A stretch of 64,000 bases of DNA, taken from positions 434,001-498,000 of the forward strand of contig WFMF01000075.1 of the NCBI GenBank assembly GCA_011033025.1, written 5' to 3'. Positions 1-9,700 of this stretch are shown here, piece by piece. The stretch is from Beroe forskalii. Taxonomy: Eukaryota > Ctenophora > Nuda > Beroida > Beroidae. The notes under the pieces are model-generated. The model had not been told where the DNA came from. It worked only from the letters and a program-made list of their open reading frames with translations, and did not search any database. The translations under genes were made by a program, and so were the position numbers. Each line of letters begins with the position of its first letter. Position 1 is the stretch's first letter.

Positions 1-378
1 CACGAATGTCTTGAAAAAATATTGTTATTATCAAATAATTCAATTTTGTGCTATTCTTGTCTTGGTTTTTGTTTCTGAAAAAATCTGGTGAAAAAATGAA
101 AAATCATCAGCCAAAATATTTTTTGATGATGTGCTGTTGAAATTATGAAAATAAAATATATTTACTATCTGTGTTATGTTGTAGATTCTTCTTTGAAGAT
201 TGTTATTGACTACCGTGTTTCTTCAAAGCAGTACCCTGTAACCTGTTTATTGAGGATTGAGTACTGATTAAAGTTTGTTGGTTGTTGGCAAATATCGCAT
301 TGCCAAATATTGCATTGCCAAATATTGCTTTACTCATATTACTATTTATTCATTTCTGATACACTTCTAAACCAATGT
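1..378. other. AT-rich sequence, no gene seen
   Basis: AT-rich flank of the first giant palindrome. The only structure is a short direct repeat of about 15 bp (GCCAAATATTGCATT-like, three units) at roughly 288-333. The last bases (around 371-386) belong to a dispersed repeat that continues at 4738 beyond the inserted element. Confidence 0.6.
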
Positions 379-386
379 CTTATCTA
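379..386. repeat. 8-bp target-site duplication, left copy (CTTATCTA)
   Basis: CTTATCTA lies directly before the terminal repeat GGCAATGTTG and recurs directly after its inverted copy at 4738-4745. The joined flank (...CCAATGT-CTTATCTA-TA.AGGTGTATGGG) matches the reverse complement of the uninterrupted repeat at 21.8 kb, where the 8-mer is present once. Confidence 0.85.
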
Positions 387-424
387 GGCAATGTTGTACC
401 ACAGGAACATGACGAAAATTAGTA

Positions 425-845
425 TCCATTAGTTACCACTAGTATCCGTGGTAACTGGGTGGATACTGGGTGGATACTGGGTGGATACTAAATTTCAGAT
501 TTAGTATCCACGGATACTAATGGATACCGGTGGCTAATTTTTCTAAAATAGTATCCACCGTGGATACTAAATTAGTATCCATTAGTTACCATTAGTTACC
601 ATCAGTTACCATTTAGTATCCACCCAGTTACCACGGATACTAAAAATTGCCGTTAGTTACCATTTAGTATCCATTAGTATCCACGGACGAATTAGTATCC
701 ATCAGTTACCACCACTTTGTAAAAAATCAATTTTCGTGGATACTGGAGCCCAAATTTGGTAACTAATGGTAACTAATGGTAACTAAGTGGTAACTGAGTG
801 GTAACTGGGTGGATACTAAAATAAATAGTATCCACGAGATAAAAT
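425..845. repeat. Subterminal word-repeat block, left arm
   Basis: Made almost entirely of the 10-mers TTAGTATCCA and TTAGTTACCA and their reverse complements in alternating orientation, so it is itself full of small hairpins. It mirrors about 4270-4710 and matches about 60203-60500 in the second copy. The words are the two halves of the 21-bp minisatellite unit. Confidence 0.8.
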
Positions 846-950
846 TTATTTGCAAAACCAGAATAGCTGTGCACAAATGTGAATTTTAAAAATTAGTTAC
901 CACAACTTGCGAGCCCCTGTAGCTCAGTAAAAACCCCATACTCAGTTAAA

Positions 951-1855
951 ATTAGTCTCCTCCCAGTTACCATTAGTATCCACCCAGTTACCATTAGTAT
1001 CCACCCAGTTACGATAAGTATCCACCCAGTTACCATTAGTATCCACCCAGTAACCATTAGTATCCACCCAGTTACCATTAGTATCCACCCAGTTACCATT
1101 AGTATCCACCCAGTTACCATTAGTATCCGCAGTTACCATTAGTATCCACCCAGTTACCATTAGTATCCACCCAGTTACCATTAGTATCCACCCAGTTACC
1201 ATTAGTATCCACCCAGTTACCATTAGTATCCACCCAGTTACCATTAGTATCCACCCAGTTACCATTAGTATCCACCCAGTTACCATTAGTATCCACCCAG
1301 TTACCATTAGTATCCGCAGTTACCATTAGTATCCGCAGTTACCATTAGTATCCACCCAGTTACCATTAGTATCCACCCAGTTACCATTAGTATCCACCCA
1401 GTTACCATTAGTATCCACCCAGTTACCATTAGTATCCACCCAGTTACCATTAGTATCCACCCAGTTACCATTAGTATCCACCCAGTTACCATTAGTATCC
1501 ACCCAGTTACCATTAGTATCCACCCAGTTACCATTAGTATCCGCAGTTACCATTAGTATCCACCCAGTTACCATTAGTATCCGCAGTTACCATTAGTATC
1601 CACCCAGTTACCATTAGTATCCGCAGTTACCATTAGTATCCACCCAGTTACCATTAGTATCCACCCAGTTACCATTAGTATCCGCAGTTACCATTAGTAT
1701 CCACCCAGTTACCATTAGTATCCACGCAGTTACCATTGTAGTATCCACCCAGTTACCATTAGTATCCACCCAGTTACCATTAGTATCCGCAGTTACCATT
1801 AGTATCCACCCAGTTACCATTAGTATCCACCCAGTTACCATTAGTATGCACGCAG
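951..1855. repeat. 21-bp minisatellite ATTAGTATCCACCCAGTTACC, about 43 units
   Basis: Near-perfect tandem units of 21 bp, which is why all frames stay open and yield repeats such as MVTGWIL, VDTNGNW or STQLPLV. Eight units are a 19-bp variant with ATCCGCAG in place of ATCCACCCAG; these are absent from the mirror array at 3642-4141. Confidence 0.95.
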
Positions 1856-1916
1856 TTATCCTGATGTCACGTGATAATGACATCACGTGACATATTACGT
1901 AGCATATCACGTGACC
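1856..1916. repeat. CACGTG-rich palindromic block
   Basis: Contains TCACGTGA several times together with ATGACATCA and TACGTA, making a dense cluster of E-box-like palindromes between the minisatellite and the 16-bp array. Mirror copies are at about 3570-3640, and second-copy equivalents at 61485-61536 and 63568-63625. Confidence 0.75.
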
Positions 1917-1922
1917 TCTAGT

Positions 1923-2033
1923 TCTATCCAGTGCCGATTATATCCAGTGCTGATTATATCCAGTGCTGATTATATCCAGTGCCGATTATATCCAGTGCCG
2001 ATTTTATCCAGCGCCGATTTTATCCAGTGCCGT
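1923..2033. repeat. 16-bp tandem array TATCCAGTGCCGATTA, about 7 units
   Basis: Units differ by single substitutions (TGCTGATTA, GCGCCGATTT). The inverted counterpart at 3477-3570 has six units. The same pair occurs at 61545-61637 and 63468-63560. Confidence 0.9.
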
Positions 2034-2204
2034 GTTAACCATTAACAAATCATAGTACATGCGCGGCTTTGTCACGTTAATTCTTCATCTTGAAATTATT
2101 AGTAAATATACGGCTAGTGTCCCATATAACGCTGGGCTCTTCATTATCTATGATAATGATAAATGACGTCAGTCAGAAAAATATAGTTAAGCGCATCAAC
2201 CATT

Positions 2205-2465
2205 CAACCGCTTTAGGGTTACGATCAGGATTAGGGTCAGGATTTGGGCTAGTGTCCCATATAATTCCAAAGCAGCAGAGCTTTCATTATTTATATGATA
2301 ATGACGTCACTCGGAAAAATAAAGATAGCACATCTAGCTCGCTTCGAGGGTTAGGGTTAGGTTCAGGATTAGGGTCAGGATTTGTTAGGTTTAGGGTTAC
2401 TGTTAGGATTAAGGTTAGGACTAAGGTTAGGGTTTTGGTTAGGGCAATAAATAGGTTTAGGATGC
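2205..2465. repeat. Degenerate telomere-like repeats with CRE words
   Basis: Irregular GGTTAGGGTTAG, TTAGGGTCAGGATT and similar words interrupted by TTATATGATAATGACGTCAC. The imperfect hexamer register shows this is a captured or evolved telomere-like sequence and not a chromosome end. Confidence 0.75.
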
Positions 2466-2469
2466 AAAA

Positions 2470-2860
2470 AGATTGACGTTTAGGTACTCTGAGACGTCAC
2501 TCAGTCAGAGTTATATATGGGACACATACCGAGAATTGACGGACGTTGCCCGTCTATTTCTTCTGACTGGATCAGGATGGCTAAGAAAGCACAAATGTGA
2601 CCGTCCAAATGTGAAACCTTGCGCAATGCGCGCACGCACTGGGTAAACATCCTAGTCCTACGATCCTAGTCCTACGATCCTAGTCCTACGATCCTAGTCC
2701 TACGATGTCGGGAAACGAAACTTGCCGCGCACTCTATGCGCAAATTCAAAACCAGGGCCCTGGTTAGGGCAACTGCAAGCCCGATTGTCATTATGACTAT
2801 GTCGTAGGATGGTATATAAACGGCTCTGAGTGACGTCACAGATCTAAACGTCAATTTTTC
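2470..2860. repeat. Central region of the giant palindrome
   Basis: Includes four tandem TCCTAGTCCTACGA units (about 2650-2705) and TATATGGGACACATACC next to TGACGTCA-like words. The sequence around the axis (2520-2850) recurs at 62700-63010. No gene is seen. Confidence 0.65.
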
Positions 2861-2863
2861 TGT

Positions 2864-3312
2864 AACCTAAACCTAACCAAAACCCTAACCTTAATTCTAG
2901 CCCTAACCCTAACAAATCCTGGCCCTAATCCTGACCCTAACCCTAGTCCTTAATGCGCTAGGTGCGCTTAATTATATTCTTCCGAGTGACGTCATTGTCA
3001 TAGATAATGAAGGCTCCCGTTTATATGGGAGACCGACCTTATTTCCTCACGCTCTCATTCAACCTTTAGGCCTCGTCAAATGGCCGCAGCCGCCAGGCAT
3101 GACATCATCCGTCAAAACTGACCTTTCTCATGCACGGGTCTTATTCTATATTTGGTGCGTGTCCCATATTACTCTGGCTGGGTGACGTCACACTCACAGA
3201 CCTAAAGGTCACATTTTCTGTATCCTAAACCTAAATATGGCCCTAACCTTAATCCTGACCCTTAACCTAACAAATCCTGACCCTAATCCTGACCCTAACG
3301 CTGACCTTTAAA
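2864..3312. repeat. Telomere-like CCCTAA runs, right half
   Basis: Reverse-orientation counterparts (CCTAACCCTAA, CCTGACCCTAA) at about 2866-2955 and 3228-3312, separated by AGTGACGTCATTGTCATAGATAATGAAG followed by TTTATATGGGAGA. They mirror the left half. Confidence 0.75.
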
Positions 3313-3476
3313 GTGCTAGATGCACTTGACTATATTTTTCTGACTGATGTCATTATCATAGATAATGAAGAGCCCAGCGTTATATGGGACACTAACCGTA
3401 TATTTACTAATATAAATTTCAAGATGAAGAATTAACGTGAAAAAGCCGTGCATGTACTATGATTTATTAATGGTTA

Positions 3477-3570
3477 ACACGGCACTGGATAAAATCGGCA
3501 CTGGATAAAATCGGCACTGGATATAATCGGCACTGGATATAATCAGCACTGGATATAATCGGCACTGGAT
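3477..3570. repeat. 16-bp array, inverted copy (GGCACTGGATAAAATC), 6 units
   Basis: Reverse complement of the array at 1923-2033, with the same single-base variants. It is part of the mirror arm. Confidence 0.9.
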
Positions 3571-3641
3571 AGAACTAGAGGTCACGTGATATGCTACGTA
3601 ATATGTCACGTGATGTCATTATCACGTGACATCAGGATAAC

Positions 3642-4141
3642 TGCGTGCATACTAATGGTAACTGGGTGGATACTAATGGTAACTGGGTGGATACTATAAT
3701 GGTAACTGCGTGGATACTAATGGTAACTGGGTGGATACTAATGGTAACTGGGTGGATACTAATGGTAACTGGGTGGATACTAATGGTAACTGGGTGGATA
3801 CTAATGGCAATCTGGTGGATACTAATGGTAACTGGGTGGATACAAATGGTAACTGGGTGGATACTAATGGTAACTGGGTGGATACTAATGGTAACTGGGT
3901 GGATACTAATGGTAACTGGGTGGATACTAATGGTTACTGGGTGGATACTAATGGTAACTGGATGGATACTAATGGTAACTGGGTGGATACTAATGGTAAC
4001 TGGGTGGATACTAATGGTAACTGGGTGGATACTAATGGTAACTGGGTGGATACTAATGGTAACTGGGTGGATACTAATGGTAACTGAGTGGATACTAATG
4101 GTAACTGGGTGGATACTAATGGTAACTGGGTGGATACTAAC
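3642..4141. repeat. 21-bp minisatellite, right arm, about 24 units
   Basis: GGATACTAATGGTAACTGGGT units, the reverse complement of the left-arm array. Variants here (GATGG, CAATCTGG, GGTTACTGG) are not shared with the left arm, and the 19-bp variant is missing, so the arms have been homogenised separately. Confidence 0.95.
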
Positions 4142-4737
4142 ATGTTCATAATTGGTGCTTTTGGAGGCTAAATAAAAGAAACAAGGTTATTATCGAAAAT
4201 TATCTATCTTTTTGGGGCTAGATGATTTAAACTTTTTTTATCGGCAGCAAATATCAATTTAAGGTATTTATATATTTTGGTGGATACTGAAATTTAACTG
4301 TGTATTTAATCGAATTTAGTATCCACAGAGAGGCTTTAGTTACCACTGGCAATGTAAAAATATATCCAAGGCTCCGATTATAGAGCAGTTAAAATTAAAT
4401 TTTGTTGTTTGGTGGTAACTGATGGATACTGATTCATCAGTGGATACTAATGGATACTAAATGGTAACTAACGGCAATTTTTAGTATCCGTGGTAACTGG
4501 GTGGATACTAAATGGTAACTGATGGTAACTAATGGTAACTAATGGATACTAATTTAGTATCCACGGTGGATACTATTTTAGAAAAATTAGCCACCAGTAT
4601 CCATTAGTATCCGTGGATACTAAATCTGAAATTTAGTATCCACCCAGTATCCACCCAGTATCCACCCAGTTACCACGGATACTAATGGTAACTAATGGAT
4701 ACTAATTTTCATCATGTTCCTGTGGTACAACATTGCC

Positions 4738-4795
4738 CTTATCTATAAAGGTGTATGGGTATTATACTACAAACATAACAAAATACTGTACATCG
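4738..4795. repeat. Dispersed repeat, right part (interrupted by the giant palindrome)
   Basis: CTTATCTATAAAGGTGTATGGG, then TACTACAAACATAACAAAATACTG. This is the reverse complement of 21804-21851 and, less well, of 19268-19325. Its other half lies at about 371-386. Confidence 0.8.
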
Positions 4796-5827
4796 ATTTT
4801 CTAATTCAAGGATTGACATAAGAGGCGGAAGAGACTAAACTGTGAATCATCAGCGGTTACCCTACAGTTGTAAGGTCTCCCTGCCATCTGCGATGTAGGT
4901 GTCCCATCAGCAGGTGACAAAGGGAAACGGAGGGGTTTCGGCCCACGTACCCCTCACAGCTTACAACTGCAGGGCTGGGCCACCCAGGACTCCGGATTCC
5001 TGAGCAACACAGTTTAGAGGGAAGGTGGAGGAAAAGGAAAGAGTTCAGTAGAGGGAAAAGATCAATGAGTGTTGACGACAAAACTTAATTCCATCAGTTC
5101 TAATCTCTATCCTTAGGTCTTGATGGGATGCCTCCATCATAGCCTTGGTAGTTTGAAACAGGGCAAAATACTGTAATGATTGGTGAGACAACAAATTGAT
5201 ATGACCATGTTTTTAAAAGCTAACTATGTCACACACACAGAGTACAGACTAAGAACATGCAAGGTCCAAATAATAAAAAGCTTGCAAAAGGTACCTAACC
5301 TATTAACTTAATACCCCCTACCACAATGGAGTGTGTTTGTTTTATGAGCTTTAGTGTCATAAGTTGGTCCTTGTGCATTATTGGGAGTTCTTTATCTTTA
5401 TTGGGAAACTTTATCTGAATCAAATAATCAGACAAGATCAAAGTATCAAGTCAATTGTCACTAGAAATAGAGCCCAATCACACTTTTGGAGGCAAATTTC
5501 AAAAATGCAAATGTTTAAATTGATTAGATGGACACCTTAATACTCTTCCTTCCACAATTTAGTGTATAGTTTCATAATAAGTTGACACTAAAGCACATTT
5601 CGAACTGTTTGAACCATATCTTGATTCTAACAGGGTCAGTTTAAACTGTACTCTGTGTGTCGTTTGTGTGCATGGCATTAGTTTGCATGGTTCATAGACA
5701 TAACGTGACATAATGTGCTTCAAACTGCAAAGCTTAACCCATTATAAGCCAGGTCCTATAATATATACTAGTACCACTATACCAGAGTAGTTGCTGGCAT
5801 GTAGTGGGATGAGCCATGTTTTTAATA
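4796..5827. other. Unassigned sequence with a GC-richer patch
   Basis: A GC-richer patch at 4855-5060 (GGTTTCGGCCCACGTACCCC, GGGCTGGGCCACCCAGGACT) stands out from AT-rich surroundings and may be an unrecognised SINE or exon remnant. The minus-strand frame through it (74 codons) has no recognisable motif. The rest (5060-5827) holds nothing I can assign. Confidence 0.4.
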
Positions 5828-8800
5828 GGGGGGGGATTGTAGCCCAAAAAAAACCAAGCCCTACCCTATTTTTCGATTCTTGGGCTAGGTTTTTTTTGGT
5901 TTTTTTTGGTTTTTTTAGGTTTTTTTTGGGTTACATTTTGGTAATTTCTGGGGCTTTTTCCAATGAATTTTAACTTAAAAATGTGTTGTTTTTGGACATA
6001 ATTTTCACAGTCAGTTGCTCTTAAAGTATTTTTGATGAATAGAAACGGTTATTTACACACTTTCAGTGCTTGAAGGGCTTAGGTATCACCTAACAGTAAA
6101 ATGCAAAATATTGCTTGACTAACTGGTGTCTCTTGCTGACCAACTGGTGACTCTTACCTCAGTGACTGGTGACCCATGCCAGACTCAGCTTTGAAACTCT
6201 TGCCTAATTCACTGGTGACTAGGACCTGGCCAACGAGGGCCTCTATCTCTCTACTTTGACTGAATAATGACTTTTGCCTGACCTATTGGCTCACTGGTGA
6301 CCTTTACCCGTTACAGGTGGCGATTTTTGCCTGACCAAATTGTGACCCAAATTGTGTGACCAAGTTAGGCCTTTTGCCTGAATGCCTCACTGACTGGTGG
6401 ACTCCCCATGACTCATCTGCCCATCGGACCACAAGTAACTCTTATCTGATCTCCTGGCGCCTCTTACTTGACCTATGAGCGTTTCAGGTCTGGCCTACTG
6501 ACAACCTTAGCTGACCTACTAAGGAATCTTATCTGACCAACTGGCGACTCTTACATGGCCTAGTGACGCTTCTTACCTGACCTACTGACGAATCTTCTCT
6601 GACCTACTTATGAATCTTACCTGGCCTACCATTGCCCTGACCATAGGTGACAGCAGACACTTACCTGCCTGACCAACTAAGTGACACTTAAATTAAAAAG
6701 CTCCAAATAGGTAACTGTTTAGCTATTGGCGTCTCTTGATCCTGCACATGACCTACTAATGTATTCTGATCCTACCTGGCCTACTAGCTTCTCCTGATCC
6801 TACCTGACCTACTGGCATCTCCTGATCCTACCTGAGCTTCTGGTCTCCTGATCCTACTTGACCTCTGACTGGCGTCTCTGATCCTACCTGACCTACTGGC
6901 GTCTCATATAGGTGCAGATAATATTTTTTGCAGTTCCCGAGAAATTTCTTGCAGTTTGACCTTCATTGTAGCTCACTCAAGTGCCAGCCACCTCGTTCAT
7001 AAAAAGCTAACATAGTAACATCAAGTTGGGCATTATCTACAGGGTAGGGGTCTTGGGGCGCAGCCCCAGAAGCCAGAGGTTCAAAGCATTTAGAAATTTC
7101 GTGGAAGAGAAAACTTTCATTGTTCAGTTTACATATTGGTACTGAATTTAAGGCGGGGGTCTGGGGAATTGCCTCCCCCACCAGAGGTTCCAAACAGGAA
7201 TCACTTGATTGGAATCACAATTTCTATAACAAAATCAAAGACACCAGAAAAGCCTGAAAAAGCAGATTTTCTTGTAAAGATGAAGAAACAAACTGCAGTT
7301 TGGACCATAGCTTTGTTGAAAGTTTTGGGCTTGAATGCTATGGCACTCGAACAAACTGCAGTAAATTTTTCGATTTGATGCAACATCCATGAAATTTGCT
7401 CTGCAATCTGAGAAATTTTGCGAGTTAATGCTCAGGGAATTTGCAGTTCCCGTCAGGACCTCCAGTCACCATATCTGCAGTGGTGTCCCTGGTCCTACCT
7501 GACTAACTGGCATCTGGACTGATCCTACCTGACCCCTGATCCTTTACCGAGGCTGGTGTCTACTGTCTCCTAACCCTACCTAACGTACTGGTATCTCCCT
7601 GATACTACCTGACCTATTGGCGTCTCCTGATCCTGCCTGACCTACAGCTGGCGTCTCCCTGATCCTACCTGACTTTGGCGTCTCCTGATCCTGGCCTGAC
7701 CCATTGTGTACTGGTCTCCTGATCCTACCTGGACCTATAGCTCTAGTCTCCTGATCCTACCTGACTTACTGTGTACTGGTGTCTCCTGATCCTACCTGAC
7801 CTATAAAGTCTATAACTTGGCATCTCCTGATCCTACCTGACCTACTGGCGTCTCCTGACTCACCTGACCTACTGTGGCATCTGGACTGATCCTACCCGAC
7901 CTACTGGCATCTGGACTGATCCTGCCTGACCCATTGGAGACTGGCGTCTCCTGATCCTACCTGAGCCTCCTAAGTCCTAATCCTACCTGACCTACTGGCG
8001 TCTCCTGATCCTACCTGACCTACTGGCGTCCTCCTGATCTTGCCTAAACCATTGTTAACCCAGCTGCGTTCTTGCCTGGAACCACTAGTGACACTTGAAT
8101 TAAAAGCTCAAGTAGGTGTTTTTAGCCATTGGCGTCTTGATCCTAAATGACCTTCTAGCTTCTCCTGATCCTACCTATTGGCGTCTCCTGATCCCTACCT
8201 GACCTATTTGCGTCTCCTGGTCCTACCTGAGCATCGTGATCCTACCTGACCTAATGGCATCTTCTGATCCTACCTACTGAGTACTGGTGTCTGCTATCCT
8301 ACTTGATCTACTGGCGTCTCCGGTTCCTACCTGACCTATGGCGTCTTCTGATCCTACCCGACCTATAACTGGTGTCTCCTGATCCTACCTTACTGAATAC
8401 TGGCATCTGGACTGATCCTACCATTGGAGACTGGCGTCTCCTGATCCTACCACAGGCCTCCTAATTCTACCTGACCTACTGGCGTCTCCTGTCCTCCGAT
8501 CCTACACAATGACCTAGCTACTGGCGTCTCTGATCTTGCCTAAACCACTGGGGACAACACTCATCTTATGACCCAGCTGGTACTTCTTGTCTGGCCACTG
8601 CTGATCAAGTAACCCACTGGTGATTCTGACGTGATCTTCTGGCCGAATACCCTCTTACATGAACCAGAGTCTGAACAGACCTTGGCGGCATCCTTTTCAG
8701 ACTCACTTCTCCCACTCAATTACTCAATTATGACTTCACAGGACAGTAGGTCACGTTTCATCAACAAAGTCGACTATCGCAAGAAGCTGGTGGCACTTGC

Positions 8801-9700
8801 CTGTCCCTTAGCCACAGTCAAAACAGATGACTTTGTGACCACGTGAAAGATATGCTGAGCTTCAATAATAAAGCCTTGCTGACTGATGAAGCCTTTATCA
8901 TTGCTTGATGACTAAGTGCCTGCAAACTGGTCTTCTGGTGATTGTGTGGCTGACCTTTGTCAATCATAATTGAAGCAAGAATGCTAAATTGCTCTTAACT
9001 GGCCGATCTTCATCTGGCGACCTCCACCTGGTGCCGTGTTGGTCCTTTCTTGGTCCCTTGTGACTCCCAGTTGAATCCCTGCAACACTTCTCTGACCCTC
9101 TGGTGACACTAGTCTGACCTCATCATGAAGCCTTCACCCCTGACTCTTATCTCGCCCTGAGATGCGATGTAACGCTTGGTGAATTCTTGACCCTTCGTCA
9201 TCCGGCCCCTGGTGAACCAAGGACGACCTTTTTGAAATTGAAGGACCCTCGGGTCTTGACTAACCCTACGTGGTAATGAGTGGCCAGAGCGCTCTTGTTT
9301 ACACCAGTATGGCCTGATTCGACACCTTTTGATCCTTTACTGTTCCTCTCCCTAATTACTGTTGGACCAAGGTCTCGTGCTATCTCATGATTTTTCCATC
9401 GTATCTTATCAAAAAAAGCACTAAGGGCTCTTAAAGTGCTTCTCAAATGCTAATAAAGTCCTTAAAATAGTGATTTAAGCCATCTGTAATCATTGAAAAC
9501 CATTGAGTATCAATATGAACATGTAAATAACACAAATAACACATTAGTGTGAAATTTCCGAAAAGTTCAAAAATCAACCCAAAAAAAAACCAAAAAACCG
9601 AAAAACCAAAAAACAAAAAAAAACCAAGCCCTACCCCAAATTTGGGATCTTGGGCTTGGTTTTTTTTGGTTTTTTTTGGTTTTTTTTGGGCTACAATCCC
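5828..9700. mobile_element. Satellite-bearing inverted-repeat element, copy A
   Basis: Begins GGGGGGATTGTAGCCCAAAA followed by AAAACC runs and ends with the inverse (TTTTGGGCTACAATCCCCCC). Between the ends, about 6110-9230 is one long degenerate minisatellite built on a 22-28-bp unit around TGACCTACTGGCGTCTCCTGATCC. Units near the ends are strongly diverged and units in the middle are more uniform. The right shoulder (9430-9560) is unique AT-rich sequence. Compared with copy B, copy A has many one- or two-base insertions, often in homopolymers. No protein gene is credible. Confidence 0.75.
6905..7482. mobile_element. Nested insertion in copy A (about 0.58 kb)
   Basis: Bounded by GGTGCAGATA and the inverse TATCTGCAGTG. 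It is absent from the equivalent place in the third copy (near 25265), which proves it is an insertion. Inside are two GGGGTCT-GGGGCGCAGCCCC hairpin blocks (about 7045-7080 and 7150-7190), each followed by CCAGAGGTTC, and GCAGTTCCCG near both ends. Confidence 0.7.

Larger units (their letters stand above)
387..4737. mobile_element. Giant palindromic (foldback) element, copy 1, 4351 bp
   Basis: Terminal inverted repeats start GGCAATGTTGTACCACAG and end with the exact inverse, flanked by 8-bp duplications. Going inward the two arms mirror each other. Each has a block of short ATTAGTATCC/GTTACCA words, a 21-bp minisatellite, a CACGTG-rich block, a 16-bp TATCCAGTGCCGATTA array, then degenerate TTAGGG-like runs mixed with TGACGTCA/TATA words. 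The symmetry axis is near 2750. No transposase frame is visible, so it looks non-autonomous. An 8-bp duplication fits hAT, P or Merlin-like transposases, but the termini are not diagnostic. Open frames inside are repeat by-products. Confidence 0.85.

Noticed and set aside
951..1855. Regular repeats considered as a CRISPR array
   Set aside because: There are no spacers; the 21-bp units are directly contiguous, and the genome is eukaryotic.
893..1910. Overlapping long frames with MVTGWIL/VDTNGNW repeats (also at 3645-4151, 60754-61531)
   Set aside because: The 21-bp unit is seven codons long, so every frame without a stop in one unit stays open. There is no start context, splice signal or codon bias; they sit in a mobile element.
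2205..3312. TTAGGG-like runs considered as a chromosome end or subtelomere
   Set aside because: They are degenerate, mirrored in opposite orientation and lie inside an element with target duplications.
8631..8846. 71-codon plus-strand frame in satellite element copy A
   Set aside because: Copy B differs by one-base indels that break the frame, so it is not conserved as protein.
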